Positions 11,933-24,430 of a stretch of DNA of 64,000 nucleotides are shown here, in pieces. Every line of letters starts with the position of its first letter. Position 1 is the stretch's first letter. The position numbers and the translations under genes were made by a program. The DNA is taken from the NCBI GenBank assembly GCA_964036155.1, contig OZ038423.1, forward strand, positions 39,633,249 through 39,697,248. Direction: 5' to 3'. The notes under the pieces were generated by a model. It made no database searches. It was not told the DNA's origin and worked only from the letters and a program-made list of their open reading frames with translations. The stretch is from Diploscapter coronatus. Its lineage: Eukaryota > Nematoda > Chromadorea > Rhabditida > Rhabditidae.

Positions 11933-13799
11933 TCAATCTGGTTCATTCAGGTTCGTGTTGAAATCGAGTAACTTTCTCTTCTCGCATGAATTCAAAGCGC
12001 AGTCAGATATTGAAGCGTTGATCGATGTCGAAACAGCAGTTATGACTGAATCGCGCATTCTCTGATATTGAGTAACATCGAATTGTTGAATTGTGTCTCC
12101 ATAGGCTTCAGAGAATTTCTCGATCATGATGTCGGTCTGATTCGAAATTCTTCCAAAATAGTACTGAATTCCTTTCAGGCGGATTCTTCTGAACAGATCT
12201 GTATGAGTACGGCCAAATGGATCACCCTCCGGATAATTGTCGCGCTTGCGAGAGTCTAAAATGTGGCCTCTTGGAAAGGACGCAACGTCGCCGTCGCAAC
12301 ATGGTGAAATAGTGAGTGGAGTGAAAGCGGAAGAGCATTCACCTACAATCTCTACCCTCTCCTATCCCTACATACTATTTCATCTCGTTGCGATGTTGCG
12401 TTGTTGCGCCCTTTCCAAATAGTCTAAAATATCTATAGTTTGGCAGTTACAAATGAAGGCAGGACGGCGTAGACGGCACGTTTTTCAGTTAATGATAGAA
12501 TGCATTGACTGTTTTTCCTCAGAACTTTCGATTTTTTTGCTTATAATAAATATTGGGCAGCCAAAATACCCTACGATCGTAGCTTGGCGAAATAGGGTAT
12601 AGGGTTAGGTGAAGATAAGGCGACATTGCTAAAAGTCGTGCCGTTGTTTGATAGAAAGCGTGCCATCATATTTTAGGAAAAACGTGCCGCTCCTGTCGTC
12701 CCGCTGTCATATTGCTATTGCCCTACAGTTTCTTTTATTTTGCTCGAAACATACAGCTATGAAATTCTCGTCCATGACACGGACGATCTGCAATGTGGAA
12801 TATAATTTTCGTGCCAGAATCTTCACTCCAATCCAAGTTGATTGCCTTGTCCAATCCAGTGAACACGTCTTCTTAATAACATGCAATAATTAAATAGAAA
12901 AGCTTTAAGTATTCAAAAGATTAGTGAACTTTGCTTCTTGCGGATTAGAAGATTTGTGATCTGATCTATTTGATCGAATCGAATTTAACAGCGTTCAAAG
13001 AATTTTTGGATTTGAAAATTTTCATAATAACGGCTTTCGTGAATCTATTTCTTACCTGCGGCGTCATCTCCACCAGTAGCTTCAAGATTGTCACAGAAAC
13101 AAAGGAAATCAATGACAGATTCGTTGAAAGAGCACACTTGGAAGCTAGGCTTATCACCGAAATCACGATAAGCCACGAATCCAAGGCGAACGTGCTCAAC
13201 TATCTTTCTTCCCAATAGTTTCCTTGATTGTTTAACAATGTGGTGAATAGCGAGTTTGAAAATTTCAAGAGGTGACTTCATGCTAATTGTCGCATCTACC
13301 AAGAAACAAAGGTCCACTATGCGAGACTTTCGGGTTTGTTTGGAAATGTCTCCAATTTTTCTTTCGGGACAATTTTCAACCACTTTGGAGAGCTGCATCA
13401 ATTTATTCTCGTTGATATTTTCCTTGTCGACTTCAACTTCTTCATTGTCGAGGACGCAGCAGAGTCGTTTCAGCTTTTCTTTTAGTTGCCGTTTTATTGG
13501 AATGTCTTCTTTGAATAGTCCACATTTTGTCGGAGGATTGACTAAATTCGATCTTTGTCAATTTTATTTAAATAAGTCTACCTTCGGTTAGTGGGTTTGT
13601 GCTAATATCTCGAGGTGGCTTGTGAGAAAACATCGATGCTCTGTTGTCCGATTTAGCTTCAGAGGTCCAAGATGCCAATGAAGAAGACTGATCTTCACGA
13701 TCTTTGTCTATTTTAATCTGAAAAAATATACAGAAAATTGCAAGGTGCTGCTATAGTTGTCTGCATTCGAATTTAAATACCTTCCATTTTATGATTCAT
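11933..13799 (-). CDS. VWA-domain protein of the alpha-kinase-associated (VwkA-like) type, no kinase
   Basis: The start is taken at 13799: a short first exon joins through an AATAG acceptor near 13710. A long exon ending near 13060 contains the VWA core: DLCFLVDATISMKS (variant metal-ion-dependent adhesion site), LGFVAYRDFGD and LEATGGDD. The next exon gives FTGLDKAINLDW, FHIADRPCHGREFHSY, and the following one NYPEGDPFGRTH and IQYYFGRISNQTDIM. This order matches the VWA domain of Dictyostelium VwkA-like alpha-kinases and related VWA-only proteins. The frame stops at 11933 soon after the VWA domain, and I see no alpha-kinase domain. The protein has no signal peptide, so it is probably cytosolic. 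The role is unknown. The intron at 12256-12754 contains two fold-back elements, and one of them duplicated the 3' splice site. Confidence 0.8.
12263..12420. repeat. Fold-back element flanked by a 10-base direct repeat at a splice site
   Basis: The arms of about 45 bases are inverted: TTGGAAAGGACGCAAC on the left against TTGGAAAGGGCGCAAC read on the opposite strand from the right end. The loop contains CATACTATTTC. The element is bounded by direct repeats AGTCTAAAAT at 12253-12262 and 12421-12430. On the coding (minus) strand the repeat reads ATTTTAG|ACT, which is the acceptor plus the first three bases of the next VWA exon. The left end (TGGCCTCTTGGAAAGGAC) resembles the end of the element at 48256 (TGGCTCCTAGAAAAAGAC). 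Confidence 0.75.
12461..12702. repeat. Second fold-back element in the same VWA intron
   Basis: The left arm at about 12461-12500 (ACGGCACGTTTTTC) is inverted at 12675-12702 (GAAAAACGTGCCG), with further partial matching on both sides. The sequence CGTGCC recurs three times in the right half. The loop carries CGAAATAGGGTATAGGG, a relative of the shared core. It begins about 30 bases beyond the neighbouring element. Confidence 0.6.
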
Positions 13800-15326
13800 C
13801 CAATTGAATCTACTCTTCCGCTATACGCTGTCTGGCTCTGCGATAACAATAGGTCAAATCTTTTGTATAGCCAAACACTGAAACTTTCGAAACTGTAAAT
13901 TTAGCTCGGTTGTTCTGAATGAAAAATATTACAGACAGTGAGAGGGGAGGGCTTATTGAGAACGTCTTTCTCCTGTGTTCTGTGGAGTGATAAAGAGCTA
14001 GTGAGTTCGAATGATGAAGTTAGTTGTGGGATGCTGTCTGTCTGTCTGCTAGAACGCTGGAGTCTTATCGGCAGTTTATTCAATGACGAATAATCCAACT
14101 CGTAGCACGAGTGGACAAAAGAAAAGAATAGTCCCAATTCAAGGGCAGAAAAGCTGACGGTAGTTAGACCGTGCCCCAGCAAGAGAGGAGAGGGAGCAGG
14201 CTGTTAGAGAATGGTCTGCTCTCAAATTTCGTAGTCACGAGCGAAGAGAATGCTCTTTGAATTTTAAAAATAAAAAATGAGGCCATCTTACGATGCTGTA
14301 GACACAAAAGTCAACAATAATTGTTTGCCATAATTAAAATAGAAAGTGTCTGCCTACTGCATCTTATCATTGAATTTGTGCACGGGGCTGAAAATTTCAA
14401 AGTCTTCCGGTGAATCGAACGATGAATCGAAACCTAGAACAGCAGACTAATATGGCTAAGGAGCACGAATTAAGGCTAATAATTTCATAATTTTATATGA
14501 CGAATTGATAGACTTGTTTATGCATTGAACAGAAACCTTGATAAATGTAGAAAGTACAAACAGCTTCCCAAATTTGGCGTTGATGAGATTTGAAATTAAA
14601 AAAGATGTTGCGAAATGCTTCAAATACACATATCAAAAGAATTTCAATTTAGACTAATTTAAGCCCCCTAATTAACTCGATAATTGCCTTTCCAAATATT
14701 CTTGACAATTCATCAATAGAAATCGGAATATTGACTCATTTCTTGTCAAAAATCGAATTCGCTTATTCATTTCTCCTTCGTCGCCATCCAAAATCGGTCG
14801 AGTTCTTGCTAGTCGTAAGTTTGAAAACGATCGAACAAATTACAGAATAGTTGTTTTATGTACGAAACTTGTTAATTTTCGCAATTTTTGCGCAAAACGG
14901 ATAAAACAGATCATGTCCTATTATCGTAGGGATTTAAAATTTTCAGAATATTAACTTCATATCTGAAAATCGATAAACCGCATAAAAGTCCATCAATCAT
15001 TAATTTCGTTGGCCGGGTAAAGAATTTTTAACATCTAACATTTGCGAGCTTCAGAAATTTTTAATGTAAACAAAAAATAAACCAAATCAAATAGCTTTTT
15101 CATCCGACTCGAATTTATTCTGAGCATAATCTACACATAACTATAACTAAAATCAGTATAATCGCGTTTTCAAGTTATCTATCTCTGACTAGCTGAAATT
15201 CATTTTAAAACACTATGGACGCGAAAATTGAATAAAAAATGACGACTAATTCAGAATTAAAAATCATAATCATTGTCGTTTCCATCTTTCAACGCACTTC
15301 GCCATTTATGGGTTATTGGTTCAAAT
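13800..15326. other. Intergenic between the VWA gene and the phospholipase B-like gene
   Basis: About 1.5 kb with no supported exon. The open frame opposite 13901-14182 has no family features. The region must contain the VWA promoter and the 3' end of the gene ending at 15327. Confidence 0.5.
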
Positions 15327-18044
15327 CTAAAACGAATGGAGGATGATCGAGTGATTGAAGTAGATATCATACGCCCATCTGCTCGGTTGTCCAAAATGAA
15401 GCACAGTTCCGTTGAATGGATCATTTTTCCAGTCGAAAACAGGCAATGGATCGTGGGTTGGTCCGGCTATTGCCGTGAATTGCAGGGATTCAATCAGATG
15501 CGAGTTTGTCACCTAAATAGGTTAATAGCTATTCTTAATTCCTCAATAGTACTAAAGTTCTTAGATTTGGCCATTGCAAGAACAATACCGAAAGCAATCC
15601 TATCGTCATGGAAAATGTTTAACACTTTCGCTTTTATATCGTAACAAACTACCTTAGCATCGATAGCTCCTTGATCGAAAAATCCCAGGTCTTCGATGGG
15701 ATAATACCCATTCCTGTCGTTCAAATCACTGCGACACGAGATCGCACTCTCTCCCGAATACGGGGGCGTACAATTACAGCGGGAAAGTGGATCATGCTTG
15801 AAGTTATTCGATCTGAAAATAGCGTTCAAAGCAATTTTAAATGATCATCCACCTCATTAATTTGAGCAGACTATCCATATCAACTACAGTATGATGATCT
15901 CTTGCAAATATTTTGGCTCTTGGCGCTTTGTCGTAGCTAAAAACGATCACAATTCGATTATTTTATTGTATTGTTTCAATTGCCTGAACCAATCTCCATA
16001 TTTCCTAACCATCTTCGGCACGTCACTAGCTTTTTGAATAAATGGAAAGTACCTATAAAAGACATACTCGACGTCATAGAGTAAGAAGAACTTACGCTCT
16101 GTTATATCCCGGCCAATAAGTAGTGTTGAGAAGATGGGATGTCATATCTTGATGCTCAACCATTGCGCTGAACAAGATATTTGAAAAAATATGTTTGGTC
16201 ATTTCTGACGACATTAATTAGAGTTAAAACTCGGATTTAGTACGATTCCGAAAATCTGTAGAGATCAGTTCAAATTCACTTGCAGGAAAGTAGGTAATTT
16301 CATTTCATCTATGTTGCCAGTAGATGAAGAACTTACGGCATCAGCTCCAGAACGTAGAGAAGTCCGGGGTCTTGCTGTTTCTGGCCTCTCCTGAACTTCT
16401 TGTAGTCAACAATCACCCACTCATTGTTGTATGTCCCAGAATTGTGTCGAATGAAGGCTTTGATCCATTCCTTTCCAGTTGAAGCCATACGAGTGGCTAC
16501 CTAAACATCTACTGACTTTCGAATTTTCAAGATTCCTTGCTAACCTGCGACCGAACCCAGTAGAGCAGTGAATTCGATGTGATGTAGGCCCAAAGCTCTT
16601 CGTTATGATTCTCAATCGTCGTTTCCAGAACTCCCAATTTAGATGATGTGACGAGGAAATCATCGAATGAAGCTATTACGCCTAAAGTTTAGAAGTTGAA
16701 ATAGTTTGATCATTTCGAGATGCTCTTTTAATTCGAATTTCGAAATGTCTACAGGTCGGCATATTTTTACAGAACAAGTTCATTTTAACTTCGTTTTATT
16801 TTCATAATATCATTGTCGTCTCTTTGTCTTTTATAAACTTGAATAAAATACAATTCCTGGATATCCACTAAATGAGTATTCCTGTCCTGCATCTCCTGTC
16901 AAAAATTTGTACTTCTTCAGAGTTCGGAGCATTATCGAGTATGACATCCATGTGACGTGAGAGAAAAGTAGATCAAAGTTATCGGGAAGAAGCTGAATGA
17001 TTGCAAAGCTTTTTCACTTTTTCCCATGAAATATTCTTTTAAAAACCTTAACAATAGCCGAGCAATGGCTTCCTTTCTTTGCAAAAGGCGTTTTCGGATC
17101 CTTGGGTCTCTTGAATTTGACATTCAGATCCAACAGATCGCCAGATATTTGAAGCAGCCTAATCAGTTAGTTGCTCTCATTCGAAACAAATAGTTCTTAC
17201 ATTAGTGGCTCAATATATTCCCCATCATTATTTCCATCAATGTCGATGTCAAAATTGTCGTTCAGCGAGGGCTTTCTGTGGTAATACGCATCTTGAATTC
17301 CTTTTAATTGAGACAAGGTAAGTGCAACCTAAATTTTTGTCTTCCTAACACTATTCTGACTCATATCTAGAGCACGGTGTGAAGATATTTCAATAAATTT
17401 ATGCGATTAGATTTACGAAAAATCCAATGTCTGCATGTATTTTCATAAAAGTTTCTCTACCTGCTTCCAATATTCATCGTGTTTGTGTTCAGCAATTTTG
17501 ATCGCCATCCACCTGACATTTTCGCGGATGAATCTTCTTAATTTTTGACAGTATTGCATCTTTCCCTCACAGTAATCTGACAGCATATTGCGAATATGCA
17601 AGGCTATCAAATCACGAGTTGCTTTGCCTGAAAATATATTCGTGGCCTTCATGCAATGGAAGCCAACCTTCTAAATATCCAGCTACATATCCTTGCTTCA
17701 AATGATCCAATGACTTGTCGACTATTTCCATTTCGAGATAGGTCCAGCTAAAGTCAGAATTCTCATCGTTCAAAAATTGACAATTACCCAGTTTGATTCA
17801 TCGCATTCAGATAATGCACATTCCCGAGATGTTTATGACAGGGTTTGTTGTATTTATCTCCAATTCCATATTCACCGGGCACGTTCTTTTGAACGTGTAA
17901 ACCTCCGAATTCATCTTCACACATCGAATACTGAAAAAGCGCTATAATTACAAAAACCTTTGACACATTCCTTACCTCTCGTTCATGTCTATGACTGTTT
18001 GTCAAAAGCACGCTGCATAAAATAAGGATAAATTGAATAAACAT
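15327..18044 (-). CDS. Phospholipase B-like (PLBD/LAMA-like) Ntn-hydrolase, secreted or lysosomal
   Basis: The ATG at 18044 opens a signal peptide (MFIQFILILCSVLL); the codon upstream at 18053 is TTG, not ATG. Exons follow down to a TAG at 15327. Landmarks in order: GNVHYLNAMNQTGW; GYVAGYLEG; CEGKMQYCQKLRRFI; GSHCSAIVK near 17070, with the Cys that in this family becomes the N-terminal nucleophile after autocleavage; LLFSHVTWMSYSIMLR; NSGTYNNEWVIVDYKKF; LLYVLELMP; MTSHLLNTTYWPGYN; the Cys-rich CNCTPPYSGESAISCRSDLN; GAIDAKV; and AGPTHDPLPVFDW near the end. These match PLBD1/PLBD2 and nematode LAMA-like proteins in content and length. The substrate is inferred as phospholipid or N-acyl groups. 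The gene lies head to head with the P450, about 1 kb away. Confidence 0.92.
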
Positions 18045-19076
18045 TTTGCCCAAATTGATTTAATTACTGAAAAGTAGATAATGTCGCTAAATCAAAATCA
18101 CTAAAAAATGAACATCGAGAAAATATGTTCGGGCATCGGTGAATTTGTATCAACTTAAAAGCGAAAACGAAGTGAAGAAAAATGTTAGAATAGATTGAAA
18201 CCTCGATCATTTTAAAACTTTCAGACAAATCGATGGCAAAACCTTTGAATGAGTTGTGATGGGTCACTCATGATATGATAAGAGATAATGATTGAGTGCG
18301 AAAGAACTCGAAAAATGACCTGATCAAATCGTGATAAAGGTTCGTTTCGCTGCATTTTCATGTGTTCAATTTTTCCTCTAAATAAACGCGATTGGTAGTA
18401 AATCAACGCTTTCGTTTGAAATATACTTTGTAGATCTTTGATTTTTCTACATCTTTAGTTTCCATGATTTTGCAAGAAAGGATACGTATTACGTGACGAG
18501 TTGTGAATGGAAAGGTGCAGCTTATTTCTTGTATCACAATGCGACTATTGGAATCTTATTCAATGCAACTTTCAGCAAATGATAGCATAAAATTGTGAAT
18601 AAATAATGCGATTACAAGTAAACCAGGAATGATAAACAAATGATTAAATGATTAGAAACTAATCAAGTTCGTTTAATATTGAGATATTTTCATGTCGCGG
18701 CGTCGTTTTAAACACTGGTTGATTTTGACTTGCTATCGAAGAATTGCCTGAACAGGTTTTACGATTTATCCAAATTTCCGAAAATGTTAGGTGATGACTT
18801 TTATCCAAGAGTTGAGTTTTTCTAGTGTTTTTGTACTTAGAAACAGTTTGTCACAATTCTGATGGAAAACAATCGGAAAGTTTAAATTGCGTCTTATCTT
18901 GCGTCTGCAAACGATCTTTGATTTTTTCCCATTTATCTTTCAATGCACGCAGACAGAACTATAATCTGTTTGTTCAAATTTTCTCGATTTCATCGTTTCT
19001 TCATTGTTACACTTCGCCTTCTTTCTCATTTTCCCGCTTTCTTCGCTCATTTTGCAATCGGCTGTAACTTGACCAG
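18045..19076. promoter_or_regulatory. Divergent promoter region of the PLB-like and P450 genes
   Basis: This is the only sequence between the start codons at 18044 (minus) and 19077 (plus). It contains close GATA-type sites, TGATAA at 18276-18281 and AGATAA at 18283-18288, with another GATAAA near 18630. In nematodes such sites are bound by intestinal GATA factors of the ELT-2 type, which would suit both digestive-type genes. Function is inferred. No TATA box is obvious. Confidence 0.4.
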
Positions 19077-21522
19077 ATGATCTTGTTTTCGATATTTTTG
19101 TGCCTGATTATTTACTTCATCATCAAGCACATTCTTGAAGTCAGGAAATATCCACCAGGTAAAGGGTTGGAGGGAATTATTCTTTGCTTGAAAATGCAAT
19201 CTCGAAGAAACTTGTTCATCTTCAATCTCAACAAAGTTGAACATTTCAGGTCCAATTTCGATTCCGGTTCTCGGGAATTTATTTCAACTGGCGTATTACA
19301 TCAAAAAGACTGGATCTCCGCTAGGAGCTTTCAAACTTATCAAGGACGTATTATTTTTAGATTTCTGATCATTTGAAAATAAAATCTTAATCTTTCCAGC
19401 AACACGGTCCAATATTCACTATTTGGCTAGGCCCATATCCGGCCATTCTGATTTGCGACTATGAACTGGCCGTCGAAGCGATGGTCAAGAAAGGCGCAAA
19501 TTTCGTCGATCGATGGAATCCACCTGTAAATAATTCCATTTTTGAAAGGGGATTTTTAAAATGGTTTTATTTGGAGAGAAAAAATTGGCGGTTATCATTA
19601 GTGAAAATTCGCTCACAAATAAGACTAAAAATGAAATATTTCCGAAGAATTAGTGAAGAATATCATTTTCTAATTTGTTGTTTTCAGAATGTAGATGTGC
19701 TGAGGAGTAAGTAGCAACATTTACCCTACAATTAAAAGTTAGAAATGAACTTAATCAGAGGGCCATGGATTGATGTTCTCCAACGGTGATTATTGGGTTG
19801 AGCAGAGACGATTCATTCTGCACACACTGCGAAATCTGGGAGTTTCGAGGAACATCATGGAAAGACGAATTCTCGATGAGTTTCACATGAGGTTAGATTT
19901 CTACCAAATAATCAGCAGTTTGAATTTTCTTGCAGGGATAATTGTAGTATTTTAGAAAATTATTCATTCATGTCAAAATGGTTTTTTGATAACGTAGCTG
20001 TTCAGATTTGAAAACGTAAAACCTGACGATGCAATCTTTATCAACGAAGTGTTCGAGCTACTCACTGCAAACATCATCAATCGAATACTTTTTTCGTACG
20101 GGTTTGATGAGGTAAATCAACAAGTATTTTCTCTAATAGAGACTATTAGTTTAGAAAAATCTAGACAAATTCTACTCGCTAAAGAAGCGAATGGATTATC
20201 AGCTCGACAATGCTAATCTACTAGAAGCCTGTGTTCCGGAATTCGCACAGAAATTTTCCTACTTCAAGTAAAAGAACTCTCACTCCTAGAGTGAAATTTC
20301 TACCTCCAGAAAACGCTCCGAGAAAATGATGGAACCATTTTTCGACGTCAAGAATTTCTTGCAAGATCAGATTGTTGAAAGGTAAGATAATGTCTTGTGA
20401 TTCTTTGATGAGCTGTTTTAGAATGGAGGAGATTAAAAATGGCACACATGAAGTAGGAGAAGAACCGAGTGATTTCGTCGATGCATATTTGATGGAGATT
20501 CAGAAAATGAAGGACAACCATATCGAGAGCTCACTTTCGTAAGGTTTTCTAAAGATTTTCGATGGAAGATAAATTTGAACCAATATTTCCTACCTCTTCA
20601 TCATGTAATGTATTTTTTACTCAAAATGGTTATTGCTAAATTCTATACCTTCTGATATTCAGATTGGAGGCTCTAGTTATGGCAGTATTCGATCTCTACT
20701 TCGCTGGACAGGAGACCACAGCAGCGACTTTAGCCTGGGCCGTTTGCTACTTTCTTAATCATCCCGATGTAAGCAAAGCAAAACTTCAGCAATCACTTTC
20801 ACATATGAATTTCGATATGCAGGTGGTTGAGCGAGTTCGAAACGAGCTCCGCGATGTAACTGGTGGAAATCGCGATCTGTCGCAAAATGACAAGCTGAAG
20901 ACTCCATATTTCAACGCAACAATTCACGTAAACGTTCCATATTTTCATCTTTACCCTATCTGAGCTTATAGAATATCGATTTTGAGCATCGTTTAATACC
21001 ATTAAATGGCTTATTTCGATTGGTTTAGGAGATTCAAAGACTCGCAAATATAGTGACGATCAATTTGTTTCGTCGAGCAGCTGAAGATGTGCAAATTGGC
21101 GGAGTGACGATTCGGAAAGGGCAGGCTGTCACTGCGCAAATTGGAAACATCCTCAGCGATGAGAGATATTTCGCTGATCCCGATAAAGTATGAACATATG
21201 GAAATGTTTACTTATTTTTGCTAAAATATTCAGTTCAATCCCGATCGATATTTATCTGACGAGAAATTGGAGAGCCAGACAATTCCGTTTGGTATTGGTA
21301 AGAGGGCCTGTTTGGGAGAGTCACTAGCGAGAGCAGAACTATATTTGGTGAAAATAGTATCTAGTTATAGTAATTCATTTTTAAATTTAGATAATCGGAA
21401 ATCTCGTTCAGCGTTATAAAATAGAAGCTGTCGATAAAACTCCCTCGGAAAATCCGCTAAATGCGAGTTCGGCTGCCAGAAAGCCAGAGAAATTCTATAT
21501 TCGACTAAACGAAATTAAGTAA
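19077..21522 (+). CDS. Cytochrome P450 (CYP2-clan-like), microsomal
   Basis: The ATG at 19077 opens an N-terminal membrane anchor (ILFSIFLCLIIYFIIK) followed by the proline hinge YPPGP. About thirteen exons follow. Landmarks: HGPIFTIWLGPYPAILICDY; GHGLMFSNGDYWVEQRRF (the C-helix W..R region); FVDAYLMEI; the I-helix AGQETTAATLAW near 20712, which is the oxygen-activating motif; the K-helix EIQR near 21035; FNPDRYL; and the heme loop PFGIGKRACLGE near 21285, with the Cys thiolate ligand. The stop TAA is at 21520-21522. Length (about 480-490 residues) and motifs are complete, so it should be an active monooxygenase. It resembles nematode CYP14/33/34/35-type enzymes, but I do not assign a subfamily. 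A candidate poly(A) signal AATAAA lies near 21724. Confidence 0.93.
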
Positions 21523-22050
21523 ACTTTGTAGCATTATCTAGCTCTTTAGTTAGAAACCACAAGCCACGTCCATTTTTGCCTTTGAAAAGAAGCAAAAATC
21601 GTCGCGCTCACTTCAGATGACCATAACTTTGCATAGGATGAACCGTTTTGCAAATTTCAAATTATTTGGAATTGGGAAAATATGGGCTTTCAGAATACGT
21701 AGCATTCGATATTCTGTATCCTACAATAAAATCGACTTGTGGTCTCTAGCTAAACAAATGAATATAGAAAATTTTTTCGAATATAATCTATAAAATTATG
21801 TAAATTTTACTTGACCTTTAGTATAATTTAAATTTTCATAAAATTATGGTCTGTTTTAATTCGTCAATTCATTCACATTACATTTTAGATGAAATAGGTT
21901 CAATATAAAACTATAATAAAGATGTGCAGCGATAACTATGCTATGATTTCAATTGCAATATAAAAAATGAAATAAAAATGCATTACATTACAATTATGTA
22001 TGCTTAAAAAGCGAATGACTGGGCAATATTCCATTACTGAGAAATGAATT

Positions 22051-24430
22051 TTAATTGGTACTGCATGCGGAAAAGCGAAATTCTGTAGAAGACGGTTCAT
22101 AGTTTAGCTTGACGATAAATTTCTGTCCAGATTTGTTAGTCAAAGTGGCAGATTCGTCTTCGCTATACTCAATAGCTCCGTCGGGCACGAACTCCATTAT
22201 GTCCCAAATCGATTTCGCCTCTTCACGTCCACTGCCATCGGAATGATGAATCTGGTACTTGATCGGTTCGTTCATTTTATTCTCGTAAACTCTCTAAAAA
22301 AATTCAAGATAAAAATTGCCAACAGGTAGAGTAGGGAGAAACACATCGTGTTACCTTATTCTGAATCGATATCCACTCATATCTTTACACTTATCAGCAT
22401 TGATTTGAAATTTTGCACACATGTGAGTTTTGTAAGATATGGAAATATACAAGAATTAAAATCTGACAGATGTAAGGACTGATCCATCGATTCGCATAAT
22501 AGTTATGACCGGTACTTTTGTTCGATATTGTAGATAAATTTTCATGGGTAATTTAAATTCAAGTAAACAAATTGTAAATATAACATTGATATCAAAGGAT
22601 AAATATGTTATCAAGGACTATCACCTGGATTAATTTGGCAATTCCTTGAATTGATATCTTCCGATCAGCTATATCCATATGTTGAATATTATCAAATAGT
22701 AGAAGCTGTTCATCCTTCATATCTTGATCCGATATTTTTACAAATTTCCTCGCCTAAATTTTAGGCGTTAATTTAAATTCAATTTCTAAGTAATTCATAT
22801 AATGAAATTGAATGATGAACGATTATCAAAAAGCATAAAATACAAATAATCTCGTTATCAATAGGCAGTATTAAAACTATTGAAATTAAACTACCTTGCG
22901 AATTTGTTCAGGGAAAATGAACTCATGGCAGGATTTGTTCACCTCTGCTGTTTCCTCATACGTGATTGCTTCAATGCCTAGATTCGTTTACTTTAGAAAG
23001 AAAATGGAAGTTGTGAAATAATATGGAATTTAATGAACCTTTAGAAAAGAGCTTCGAACTGAAGACTGCCTTCGAATCAATCGAAATAGCGCCGAAAAAT
23101 GCCGAAGAAACAGGGGCGACATTGATATCTTCGGACTCAATTATAGATACAAGCGAGTCCAGCAGAGAATCTCCACCTTCAGCCTAAAATTTGATGAAAC
23201 TGAAAGGTAATCATCTAAAATCGGTTTCTCTGAGCTATAATAATTCTTCAGAGCAGAGAAAAAACTAGAATAATCGAGTTATACCTACAATGATTTTGAC
23301 TTTCCGAACAGTAGCGTAATAACTAGTGAGAAATATCAGATGATTCTTAGCGTGGAGCAGGGCTTCCTCAAGATTACGGCATTTGAAATAGGTATCTTCT
23401 AAAATTCTTGATTCACCCTTCATTAATTTAAAATGCAATACGATTGAATTTTCATTCAATAGATAAATACTAGTAAAGTGAAATCTTACCGAATCTCGGA
23501 ACGATGAAATTCTCTTTGTAGCACTTATGTGGCTCGATATAATCGCTGGCAACAAGCTCGTCCTTGAATTTTTCCGGATTGTCGAAATGTTCATTGCAGC
23601 ATTTCACCGAAAAGTTGTTGTCAAAATGGATTCTCGTAGGATTTAGTTCCGAATTCTCATCGACTTGATATTCAAAAATATCACTAACTATTCCAATACG
23701 ATACAGTTCGAACTAAAACATCCATTGAAGTAAATTGTGTTTGTCACACCAAGTTATAAGTAGTGTCATAATAATTAGTCGGAATTTTTTATATGCAAAA
23801 TAAGTCAAAATTATAATTAATTTTGAACTTGTACGGTATCAAAATTGCATACAAATATGATGTAATTTAGGAATAAATCTACAGCCAATGTGATAGTGGA
23901 AAATTTTCGTATCATCACATAAATATCGTGCTCTGATAGCGTAATCTCAAAGTATAAATCAGCGAGTACTTTTGACGCAGTGTAAAATTGAGTTTTTTTT
24001 TAAGAATATAAGAAATCTAGAATGCTTTGGTTGATCCAAAGTTATTCTATGAATCTTCAAAATTAATTCTTGAACATTAATTGTATCTTCATTCACTGAC
24101 CAGAAATAATGAGGAAAACGAGCATGTTAATTTTTAAACTCGCAGAATTTATTGGATGACACAACCAATAATTGGTGCTGAGAATGCTTGACTAACCGCA
24201 TATCCATGGTCCTCTTGCGGCTGGACGACACTCTTAACCAATTCGATTGTGACCTCGCTGTTCCTCTGCTGCATTCGATGTCTGATGGGAGATTTCTCAG
24301 AGTGGGCGATTGAATACAGTCGCGAATTGGTTTGGGCTATTTGAGTCAAGTCGCGCAAACCCAGAAATGAATACATTTCAAATATTAACTCGGTCGGGAA
24401 CTTGTCAATCATTTCTTTCTGAAAGTTCAT
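22051..24430 (-). CDS. F-box protein, nematode-type (possible FTH/DUF38 C-terminus)
   Basis: The ATG is at 24430. Exon 1 carries an F-box (FPTELIFEMYSFLGLRDLTQ, then IAQTNSRLYSIAHS) near residues 10-45 and joins through a GTTAGT donor near 24200 to an exon starting about 23713 (FELYRIGIVSDIFEYQVDEN). Later exons give CRNLEEALLHAKNHLIF, LLDSLVSIIESEDINVAP, EEKTAEV-like acidic sequence, DNIQHMDIADRKISIQG, and a last exon ending VKLNYEPSSTEF with the stop at 22051-22053. The leucine-rich central and C-terminal part resembles the FTH/DUF38 region of expanded nematode F-box families, but that match is inferred from style and not from a clear motif. Expected role: substrate adaptor of an SCF ubiquitin ligase binding SKP1-like proteins. 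It is convergent with the P450. Confidence 0.68.

Noticed and set aside
18045..18053. Upstream start for the phospholipase B-like gene at 18053
   Set aside because: The codon is TTG; the first ATG at 18044 gives a better signal peptide.
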